Positions 1 through 5,779 of a stretch of DNA of 10,343 bases are shown one piece after another (positions within the stretch are counted from its first letter, which is position 1; each line of letters begins with the position of its first letter). The stretch comes from Deltaproteobacteria bacterium (GTDB lineage Bacteria; Desulfobacterota; Desulfobaccia; Desulfobaccales; 0-14-0-80-60-11), in NCBI GenBank assembly GCA_019308625.1, contig JAFDHU010000022.1:1-10343 (forward strand). The letters are read 5' to 3'. A program made the translations under genes and the position numbers. The notes under the pieces were generated by a model, which was given only the letters and a program-made list of their open reading frames with translations, did not search any database and had not been told where the DNA came from.

Positions 1-156
1 GCGCTCCACCTGGCTTTTCAGGGCCAGGAAGCGGCGGTCGTCCAGGTCGCATTCAAACACGCTTTTCTGGACCCGGTGGCCGTAGTCGGTGAGAAGCTTG
101 GCCAGGCGCAGGCGGCGCCGGTCATCCACGATGTCGTAGCTCACCACCCAAAACAC
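1..156 (-). CDS. cas2: CRISPR-associated protein Cas2 (N-terminal part, runs off the window)
   Basis: Cas2 is the small structural partner of Cas1 in the spacer-integration complex. I see 52 codons from a GTG start, beginning VFWVVSYDIVDDRRR, followed by LAKLLTDYGHRVQKSVFEC. The first beta strand ending in YDI with the conserved aspartate at residue 8, the arginine-rich segment, then the G-x-x-V-Q-x-S-V-F-E strand are the standard Cas2 ferredoxin-fold signature. The C-terminal part lies beyond base 1. The start is 8 bases after the cas1 stop and is preceded by a GAGGTGA ribosome binding site that overlaps that stop, so cas2 is probably translated together with cas1. Family membership is secure; whether the gene is complete cannot be seen. 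Confidence 0.93.
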   Translation of the reverse strand, partial: MFWVVSYDIVDDRRRLRLAKLLTDYGHRVQKSVFECDLDDRRFLALKSQVER

Positions 157-159
157 GGT

Positions 160-166
160 TCACCTC
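160..166 (-). promoter_or_regulatory. cas2 ribosome binding site overlapping the cas1 stop codon
   Basis: Read on the minus strand, GAGGTGA ends three bases before the GTG start of cas2 and shares bases with the TGA stop of cas1 (167-165). This arrangement supports the GTG start and suggests translational coupling of the adaptation pair. Confidence 0.6.
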
Positions 167-908
167 AGCGGAGCTTAAAAGGCTGGTAGGGGGCGTCCTC
201 CTCCAGGGTGCGGATGAAGGCCCGCACCTGGGCCAGGAGCACCCCCCGGTAGGTGAGGCGCTCGCCCCGGGGCAGATAAAAAACCTTGTGGTTGAGGCGG
301 CGCTCAAAGTAGGTGACGAATTTTTTCAGGCCGGTGTGGCCCAGGAGGATGGGGTAGCCCTCCCGGGCCGGTTCGGTCTCGGCGAAGTCAAAGGCGGCGG
401 GCTCCCGGTCCTGAGGGTAGAAGAAGTCCCGGGGCTGGATGATGCGGTTATTGACCAGTTGCAGCACCAGGGTGTCCACCAGTACCGGACGGAATTCCTC
501 CATGAGATCCAGGACCAGGGAGGGGCGGCCGTAGTCGGGGGCATGGAGGCAGCCCAGATAGGGGTCCAGGCCGGCCACCATGACCTGGGTGTGCAGGGCA
601 TTGGCCAGAAGGGTGTAGCCCAGAGACAGGAGCACGTTCACCGGGTCTTTGGGGGGCCGGCGGCTGCGGGCGGGAAAGGGCATGTCGGGCACCCGGAGGA
701 GGTGGGGGAAGCAGCCGAAGTAGGCGGCGGCGGTGCGCTCCCGGCCGGCCAGATAAACTTGGCGGGCCCGGGCATAGTCCCCGGCTTCCTCCAAGGCCCG
801 GCCCAGCTCCTGGTAGGGGCGGGGGTCCTGGGGCCGGCGCTTGAGGAGGGAGCCCCAGACCTGGGCGGCCTTGAGGGGCCGGCCGGCATCCAGATAAATT
901 TCGGCCAA
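165..908 (-). CDS. cas1: Cas1 integrase domain with a TPR-like N-terminus and no beta domain; possibly 5'-truncated
   Basis: Cas1 is the integrase that inserts new spacers into the CRISPR array. Residues about 83-141 of this 247-residue frame are unmistakable Cas1: RRPPKDPVN, LLSLGYTLL, GLDPYLGCLH with the metal-binding histidine at 122, GRPSL, and DLMEEFRP with acidic residues D134 and E137. The C-terminal helices follow normally. Family members are usually about 300-340 residues with an N-terminal beta domain. Here residues 1-55 instead look like one and a half TPR units (AEIYLDAGRPLKAAQVW, then PYQELGRALEEAGDYARAR). The first catalytic glutamate normally sits in an E-G-x-A-A-x-x-Y-F helix; this protein reads RERTAAAYF, without the glycine and one residue short, so E57 may be out of register. 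The start is uncertain: a TTG at 908 with no clear ribosome binding site, and an in-frame TAA at 920-918. It may be a TPR-Cas1 variant or a decaying gene. Confidence 0.85.
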   Translation of the reverse strand: MAEIYLDAGRPLKAAQVWGSLLKRRPQDPRPYQELGRALEEAGDYARARQVYLAGRERTAAAYFGCFPHLLRVPDMPFPARSRRPPKDPVNVLLSLGYTLLANALHTQVMVAGLDPYLGCLHAPDYGRPSLVLDLMEEFRPVLVDTLVLQLVNNRIIQPRDFFYPQDREPAAFDFAETEPAREGYPILLGHTGLKKFVTYFERRLNHKVFYLPRGERLTYRGVLLAQVRAFIRTLEEDAPYQPFKLR

Positions 909-983
909 GATCTGTTGTTATATTTTTTTGTGCATATGCCGGACCGATTGAGCGCGGGACAAGGGAGCTTCCGGGGGTGTTGG
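909..983 (-). other. AT-rich spacer between the CARF gene and cas1
   Basis: These 75 bases separate the CARF-HEPN stop codon from the cas1 frame. The cas1-proximal half is rich in A and T, with a run of seven A on the minus strand (929-923), then ATATAAC. An ATG at 935 is in frame with cas1 but is followed five codons later by TAA (920-918). No convincing ribosome binding site or terminator hairpin is visible. TATAAC could act as a -10 element close to the TTG start, but I see no matching -35. Confidence 0.5.
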
Positions 984-2213
984 CTATAGCCAGGGAAACT
1001 GGGTCTGTGCCGCCTGACTCTCAAAATCCGGAATGACCGTACTGATCAGGCTGACCAGATCGCTTTTTAACCTGTTGAAAAGGCTTTGGGTGACGGGTTT
1101 GAGGCCATGGGCCAGAATGCTTTGGTTCCTTTCACTCAGACGGTTCCGGAGCGGCTTATTTTCCATAAAGGCGCGGCCCACGGGATGACCGAGCTCTGCC
1201 AGCAGTAGGTAATCCAAGTGCAAGCCGATTTTGATTTTGCCATCGGTGTCATCCCGGCTTCTCTCCAGAAGATCGCGGAGGGAAGCGGGTACTCTGGTCA
1301 AGTCCAAGTCACTGGAGTTGAGATGATAGGGAGGGCCGGAGAGAAGCTGCTGGGCCAAAAGCTCCGCCGCCCGGTAAAGTCGGGCGACGGCGTCATCAAA
1401 TTTGCCTTCCAGGCCCCGGCGACAGGCGTTGTTGTAAAGGTCAAGCAACAGCGCCTCGCTCCGTGATTGTTCTTCCCGGCCAGCAAGGCGGTCAAGGAGG
1501 GTTAGGGCGGCAGCGGAGGGCCTGAAAGGCTCGCCCCGAAGTACCTCCCAGGACACTTTGTCAAAGCGGGACCTGCAATCGGCGTGATGGAACATGTCCC
1601 AGGCCCGGTAAGCGTGAGTCACCCGTCTCAAATTGCGGTGCAACTCCTGCTCTTCAGCGTCAAGAAGATTCGGGTTCAAATCCCGGAGAATTTCCTCGGC
1701 GGTGGCAAACCGCAGCCGGAGAATCAGCTCCCGGGCCAGCCTGAGGTCATGTCGGGCATAGATGGCCGCAGGTTGCACGGTGATGAATTTCTCGGTGTTG
1801 TCCACCACCACGCCATGGCGGCGTTCGCCTGTGATGTATTTCAGAGACTCGCACTGATGAAAAATACCGGCGGACACGGCTCCGCTGCTCATGGCTTTGG
1901 TGCCGCTGGTGAAGTCTACTTGGACTTCTTCAGGGGCAAACCCGAGCTCATTCAAGCGACGAAAGACCTGATTGACCTCCCGAAACACCGCCTGGAAGTC
2001 GTCAAAATCCTTGAGAAGCACAGTCATTTGGGCATCCTGAGGCCAATTTAGCTGAGACAGAATTTCCTGGCCGTGGTTCAGGCTGGCTTCGGTCACCAGC
2101 AGAACCAGGAAGTCCGGGCGGCTGTCCCGGATGGTTTTGACCAGAGGACGGACGATGTTCACATCCGGTCTGGTACCTGTGCCAACAGTGACAAGGAGAG
2201 CACGCCTGCGCAT
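984..2213 (-). CDS. CARF-HEPN ribonuclease, Cas02710 (TIGR02710) family
   Basis: This is probably an ancillary ribonuclease switched on by the cyclic oligoadenylate that Cas10 makes. The N-terminal half is a Rossmann-like CARF domain: LLVTVGTGTRPD at residues 6-17 and the ligand-site motif VDFTSGTKAMSSG at 99-111 are the pattern I associate with the Cas02710 family. The C-terminal half is helical, with a HEPN-like segment (FDDAVARLYRAAELLAQ) and, near the end, RNQSILAH at 362-369. This gives the R-x6-H spacing used as a catalytic motif by HEPN ribonucleases. At 409 residues it appears full length. It lies 77 bases after csm5, between the effector genes and cas1, the usual place for a Csm6-like accessory gene. 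AGGTGAGGAG lies six bases before the ATG. CARF and HEPN assignments are from motifs; nucleotide preference and ring size are unknown. Confidence 0.88.
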   Translation of the reverse strand: MRRRALLVTVGTGTRPDVNIVRPLVKTIRDSRPDFLVLLVTEASLNHGQEILSQLNWPQDAQMTVLLKDFDDFQAVFREVNQVFRRLNELGFAPEEVQVDFTSGTKAMSSGAVSAGIFHQCESLKYITGERRHGVVVDNTEKFITVQPAAIYARHDLRLARELILRLRFATAEEILRDLNPNLLDAEEQELHRNLRRVTHAYRAWDMFHHADCRSRFDKVSWEVLRGEPFRPSAAALTLLDRLAGREEQSRSEALLLDLYNNACRRGLEGKFDDAVARLYRAAELLAQQLLSGPPYHLNSSDLDLTRVPASLRDLLERSRDDTDGKIKIGLHLDYLLLAELGHPVGRAFMENKPLRNRLSERNQSILAHGLKPVTQSLFNRLKSDLVSLISTVIPDFESQAAQTQFPWL

Positions 2214-2219
2214 TTGGGG

Positions 2220-2229
2220 CTCCTCACCT
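2220..2229 (-). promoter_or_regulatory. Strong ribosome binding site of the CARF-HEPN gene
   Basis: On the minus strand AGGTGAGGAG is followed six bases later by ATG. It is among the best Shine-Dalgarno sequences in the operon and supports the start at 2213. Confidence 0.6.
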
Positions 2230-2290
2230 TATAGAATTTGATTGGTTTTTCCAAAGTTTCCCCAAGCCAAGCGGTCGGCCGGAACCGTCT

Positions 2291-3508
2291 TCAGCCTTCC
2301 TCAGGGGGGCGGAGACGAGTCCAGCCCAAGGGAAAGCTCCGGCCCTTCTTGTCCCGCCAAATCCGCCGGGATTTGGGGGCCTCTTCTTCCGGCCGCGGAC
2401 CGCTGCCGCAACGGTCCCGCACCTTTTGCCGCAGCTCCGGAGGAAGGTGTAGATTCACGGTGGTGGACAGCATGCCGCTGCCGAAACCCACTCTCAGGAG
2501 GTTGCCCGAGAGCCTGCCGTAAAAGTCTGCCAAGCTTCGGGCTGTCTGGGCGGCCTCCGGATCCACGGTCCCGGGCTGGGCATAAAACCGGCGTTCGTGG
2601 TCTATCAGGTCCCGGTTCATGGTCTGGACCGCTTCCAGCAGGTCATCCAGCCCGGTGACCGGCAGGGAGCGGGAGCCGGCAGTCTGCTGAAAATGGGCGA
2701 AGACGCCATGGTCCCAAATGACTTCCACGGCAAAGGTGGTCTGGAAAAGAGCCTCCACCCAGACCCGCAGCGGCCTGCCATAGCCCGTCTGACTGAAATA
2801 GAATCCGTTGCCCCGCCCTCGGCAGAGAAAATCTACCGGGATGACATAGGTCCGGGCGGAGCCGGGTTCTACTGGGTAGGCATCCCGCACCGTGAGGCAC
2901 CGGAGCAGGTCGGTGGTGGGATCAGGACAGCGGTGCCCCGGACGCAGGGGGAATTTCTGCAGGGCCTGCTTCTGCAGGAGCTCTTCCGAGAAGAAGACGG
3001 TGCTTCTTCTCCATTCCTTCCCTCTTCCGGTACAGGGGGTATGGCGGCTCACCAGAGCCACGAGCCTCTCCTGCCAAGCGGAATCTTTGAGGAGCTGGTA
3101 AAGTACTGCCGTGCGAAAGACCCCTTTAAGGGCGCTTCCGGGCAGGAAGGGCTCCCCCTGGCCGTCCCGGATAAAAGGTCGGAACTGGGAGGGCTCTTCT
3201 CCTCCCAGGGCGGCCAGAGGTATGGTCAGCCGGGATATCTGGGGCAGCACCTGCTCCGGCCTAAGGCCTGCGGAGGCAAAAAACTGCTTTATGCTGAGCG
3301 GCCCTCTCTCCACCTCGGCCAGGAAGCGCGCCAGGAGGCCCTTTTCCAGCAGGACCTGGCCCAGAAGATCGTCGTCGCAGACATACACCTTGCCTTGGTG
3401 TACCGCGAACTCCATGGGCTGCAGGAAGCCCTCCCGGGTGCCGATATGGGTGGGGGTGAGGATGCGCAAATGAAATCTTCTAATCTCCTTGTTGTTCATG
3501 CCCGTCAT
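2291..3508 (-). CDS. csm5: Type III-A RAMP protein Csm5
   Basis: Csm5 caps the backbone of the Csm complex at the 3' end of the crRNA and is linked to crRNA maturation. The 405-residue protein begins with a RAMP strand and the THIGT motif (residues 20-24). It continues with VYVCDDDLL near 41-49, typical of the Csm5 N-terminal region, and FLPGSALKGVFRTA at 121-134, the conserved P-G-S-x-L-K-G loop and helix shared with Csm3. VGFGSGMLSTTV from about 340 is the glycine-rich RAMP loop. The tail contains SRRIW and PLGW, common at Csm5 C-termini. The first ATG (3508) overlaps the csm4 stop as ATGA. A second ATG nine bases downstream (3499) is also possible, and neither has a strong ribosome binding site, so coupling to csm4 is likely. 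The family call rests on motifs and operon position. Confidence 0.92.
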   Translation of the reverse strand: MTGMNNKEIRRFHLRILTPTHIGTREGFLQPMEFAVHQGKVYVCDDDLLGQVLLEKGLLARFLAEVERGPLSIKQFFASAGLRPEQVLPQISRLTIPLAALGGEEPSQFRPFIRDGQGEPFLPGSALKGVFRTAVLYQLLKDSAWQERLVALVSRHTPCTGRGKEWRRSTVFFSEELLQKQALQKFPLRPGHRCPDPTTDLLRCLTVRDAYPVEPGSARTYVIPVDFLCRGRGNGFYFSQTGYGRPLRVWVEALFQTTFAVEVIWDHGVFAHFQQTAGSRSLPVTGLDDLLEAVQTMNRDLIDHERRFYAQPGTVDPEAAQTARSLADFYGRLSGNLLRVGFGSGMLSTTVNLHLPPELRQKVRDRCGSGPRPEEEAPKSRRIWRDKKGRSFPLGWTRLRPPEEG

Positions 3509-4539
3509 CCTGGATAAAAAGGTAGCGTGAAGGCCAGGCCGCAGCGGTAGACCCGGTGTGCCAGACCCAAGGCTTGATAATCCTCAGGGGTGACGTCGGC
3601 GTAGGCGCCCTTAAGGGGCCGCCGCAGCACCGAGCCGGGTACCAGCAGCCGCACCCGCTTGCGCTTGAGGGTGGTAGCCCGCCGACCGGTGACGATAAAG
3701 CCGCGCCTTTCCACGAAATTCCAGGCCTCCAGGCAGTCGGCCAGGCGGGGTCGCTCCTCCGGGGCAGGAAAGTAGGCGGAGAGAAGCAAAAAGCGCTCCC
3801 GGGGGGCGGTCAAAAGGGATTCCCATTCGTCCCCTAGGGGGTTGGGGCCGGAGACGACAAATTCCCCAAAGCCGTAGGTCCTCTCCCCTCCCAGGCCCAG
3901 GCCTCCCAGAAGGTGCAGGGTGTCAAGCCAGGTTTCCCGCCATTGCTGCGTTAGGGCCACCAGTCCGTAAAGCCCGGCTCCGGGGGCAAAGCGAAGCGCA
4001 GCGCAGGCCCACAGGGCGCTGCCGGAATGACTGCGGTCCAAGGCCACCCGGGGGCGCAGTTCCTCGGCGAACCAGCCGCTTTCGGGATCGTCTTCCCTGG
4101 ACCTGGCCAGATCCCGGGACCTTTCCAGTATGCCTTGCAGCTCTTCCGCCGTCAGGCTCCCGGAAGCCAGCCAACGGGCGGCATCCTGCGGCCTAAGCCA
4201 GTTCAGCTTCTTGAGGTCCTTGCCGAAATCCCGGAGGGTTTCCGGGGCTGTAGGCGGTCCGCTCAGGGGCTTGGGGAGGACGTAAGCCGTTTGGGAGTGA
4301 TCCAAGGGATCAGGGCCAAAGGGAAACAGGGAGGAAAAGATTACCGGTGGATTTCCGGCCAGGACCTGGCGGATGAATTCCGCCACCGCCTCCGGGCCCT
4401 CCTTAACCGCCAGGGCATTGAGGAAGGCCGAAGTCAGGCCGTCGGAATCCAGAGTCAGGTCGGTTTCCTCCAGACCGATGCCGGTGGCGCCGAACCGCAC
4501 CGGGCCGGAGAAATGGAGACAGTAAGCATAAAGTTCCAT
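3505..4539 (-). CDS. csm4: Type III-A RAMP protein Csm4
   Basis: Csm4 binds the 5' tag of the crRNA and anchors Cas10 at the foot of the complex. The 344-residue protein starts with a RAMP strand and RFGATGIGLEET, followed by LDSDGLTSAFLNAL (about 30-43), which is the usual Csm4 pattern of an S-D-x-L-x-S-A-L element. FSSLFPFG and YVLPKPL follow, also typical. GGLGLGGERTYGFGEF at about 212-227 is the glycine-rich RAMP loop. The second half has a basic stretch (LKRKRVRLLVPGS). It starts 24 bases after the csm3 stop, with AGAGG five bases before the ATG, and its TGA overlaps the csm5 ATG. Length is normal for the family and nothing looks broken. Confidence 0.92.
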   Translation of the reverse strand: MELYAYCLHFSGPVRFGATGIGLEETDLTLDSDGLTSAFLNALAVKEGPEAVAEFIRQVLAGNPPVIFSSLFPFGPDPLDHSQTAYVLPKPLSGPPTAPETLRDFGKDLKKLNWLRPQDAARWLASGSLTAEELQGILERSRDLARSREDDPESGWFAEELRPRVALDRSHSGSALWACAALRFAPGAGLYGLVALTQQWRETWLDTLHLLGGLGLGGERTYGFGEFVVSGPNPLGDEWESLLTAPRERFLLLSAYFPAPEERPRLADCLEAWNFVERRGFIVTGRRATTLKRKRVRLLVPGSVLRRPLKGAYADVTPEDYQALGLAHRVYRCGLAFTLPFYPG

Positions 4540-4563
4540 GTTCGCCTCTTCCCGGGGGAGGTC

Positions 4564-5346
4564 TTAGGAGCCGAAATGCTCCCAAAGCTCGTCTAGTTGG
4601 GAAAGATCGGTAATGACTTTTTCCCCACCCGTCGCTTCCTCCCGCCGGCGGTAGTCCTCCAGCTTGCGGGCCAGGATCTGGTGAATTTCCACTTTTACCT
4701 GCCCGTAGCCCCGGGAACCATGGCCCCCCAGGGCATCGTCCTCCAATAGGCGCAAAGCCAAGCGCAGGTTGTCCACATCTGTTTTGGCCGCTTCCAGGTC
4801 CTCCACGTCATACACCAGGCAGGCCTCAAACCGGGAACCCCGGGGAACCCGTTCCAGGTTCCGGGGGTTGGCAGCGGAAGTCACCCGGTCCAAAGCGTTT
4901 TCAAACTTCCATTCCGTGTAAAGCAGGCCGGTGTCAATCTTCTCCAGCATGGCGAAGCTTTCCGGCGTCAGGTAGAGGTCTCTCACCCTCAGCCGGGCCG
5001 GGAAATTCCGTCCCCCGTTGTGGCCAGTGGAGCCGAACAGCCGGCAGACCGGGCAGTTGACGGCGCTTTCAAAATCATCGCACTCGTGCCGCATGACCGG
5101 GCGTTCCCTGGTGCCGCCATTGCGGTTGGGGGGGCATTCCGGGGTGGCCTTCTCCAGCAGGGCCCGCAGCTTGCCCTTCAGGGAGGAGCCCGGGATGTAG
5201 GGCTGCTTGGTGATGGGGTCCCGGACCACCGGAGAGTCCAAGGCGCCGATTTCCAAATTTTCTTTGGAAGCCCCGATGTGCAAGCCGGTCAGACACTCCA
5301 GCACTCCGCTGATGACGATTTTCCCCTCAATTTTCCGGTCAGTCAT
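4564..5346 (-). CDS. csm3: Type III-A backbone nuclease Csm3
   Basis: Several copies of Csm3 line the crRNA and cut the bound target RNA at regular six-base steps. In this 260-residue protein the RAMP strand leads into GLHIG (21-25) and IGALDSPVVRDPIT, where D37 aligns with the catalytic aspartate known from other Csm3 proteins (D33 in Streptococcus thermophilus). PYIPGSSLKGKLRALLE follows. RHEC plus NCPVCRLFGS supply the histidine and cysteines of the structural zinc site, and GGHGSRGYGQV is the glycine-rich RAMP loop. The frame is open further upstream, but I chose the ATG at 5346 because AGGAGG lies eight bases before it and the protein then begins MTDRKIEGKI like its relatives. It follows csm2 by 16 bases. 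All expected catalytic and zinc residues are present, so it should be active. Confidence 0.95.
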   Translation of the reverse strand: MTDRKIEGKIVISGVLECLTGLHIGASKENLEIGALDSPVVRDPITKQPYIPGSSLKGKLRALLEKATPECPPNRNGGTRERPVMRHECDDFESAVNCPVCRLFGSTGHNGGRNFPARLRVRDLYLTPESFAMLEKIDTGLLYTEWKFENALDRVTSAANPRNLERVPRGSRFEACLVYDVEDLEAAKTDVDNLRLALRLLEDDALGGHGSRGYGQVKVEIHQILARKLEDYRRREEATGGEKVITDLSQLDELWEHFGS

Positions 5347-5354
5347 GATTAGCG

Positions 5355-5360
5355 CCTCCT
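5355..5360 (-). promoter_or_regulatory. csm3 ribosome binding site
   Basis: AGGAGG on the minus strand sits eight bases before the ATG at 5346, in the 16-base gap after csm2. It fixes the csm3 start and rules out the longer reading of that frame from 5430. Confidence 0.7.
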
Positions 5361-5362
5361 GA

Positions 5363-5779
5363 TTAATCTTTGCCGCCATAATATTTGTGATAGGCGATGA
5401 TGGCTTCCATGAAATGAAGCAGTTTCTCAAAGTTCTGATCCGGGTCTGCCGCCGCCTTGCGGATGGCCGGCTCCAGAACGGTCATGAGGGGCCTCACACT
5501 CCTATCTCTGCCCACTGCATAGGCCAGCTTGGGGCGCAGCATGGACAGGTTGTGTTTGATTTTTTCCCTCTGGCCGGGATCAGCGGAGCTGGCAACCCGG
5601 AAGAATTCCTGTTCAATTTTCCGGAGGGCGTCCAGGAACCGCCGAATCTGGTTGATCTTCAAATTTCTGGCCAGCTCTTTGCCCATCTCATCGGCCATGT
5701 CCACCAGGACGGCAGTTTCCAGGTCTTCCAGTTTCTCCATACGTTTCGCATAGTTCTGGTAATTGACTGATTCTGTCAT
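5363..5779 (-). CDS. csm2: Type III-A small subunit Csm2
   Basis: Csm2 is the all-helical small subunit that forms the second filament of the Csm complex along the target RNA. The 138-residue protein has the expected N-terminal linker, then charged helices: AKRMEKLEDLETAVLVD, LARNLKINQIRRFLDALRKI (the conserved region where L-x-x-x-Q-I-R-x-F acts as the family signature), LSMLRPKLAYAVGR and FEKLLHFMEAIIAYHKYYG. The frame continues upstream inside cas10, but the ATG at 5779 is preceded by AAGGAG at seven bases and overlaps the cas10 stop as ATGA, so I take the shorter form. It is flanked by cas10 and csm3, the standard gene order. Small subunits diverge quickly, so the call leans on the L-K-x-x-Q-I-R-x-F motif, length and position. 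Confidence 0.93.
   Translation of the reverse strand: MTESVNYQNYAKRMEKLEDLETAVLVDMADEMGKELARNLKINQIRRFLDALRKIEQEFFRVASSADPGQREKIKHNLSMLRPKLAYAVGRDRSVRPLMTVLEPAIRKAAADPDQNFEKLLHFMEAIIAYHKYYGGKD

Noticed and set aside
580..620. Apparent loss of a Cas1 glutamate in GYTLLANAL, where I first expected Glu at A104.
   Set aside because: Comparing spacing with the E. coli and S. pyogenes Cas1 sequences puts the catalytic glutamate in the earlier E-G-x-A-A-x-x-Y-F helix, so A104 is not an active-site change.
923..929. Sequencing indel in the seven-base A/T run as the reason for the short cas1.
   Set aside because: The TAA at 920-918 is between the run and cas1 and in the cas1 frame, so an indel in the run would not remove it.
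288..989. Long plus-strand open frames opposite cas1, csm5, csm4 and cas10 (for example 288-989, 2597-3517 and 4027-4596).
   Set aside because: High GC keeps the antisense frames open; the minus-strand frames carry the recognisable Cas motifs and the plus-strand ones show none.
2214..2290. Internal promoter before the CARF gene: minus strand TTGGAA, 15 bases, TATAAG.
   Set aside because: The spacing is short and the transcript would begin inside the ribosome binding site, leaving almost no leader; likely chance.
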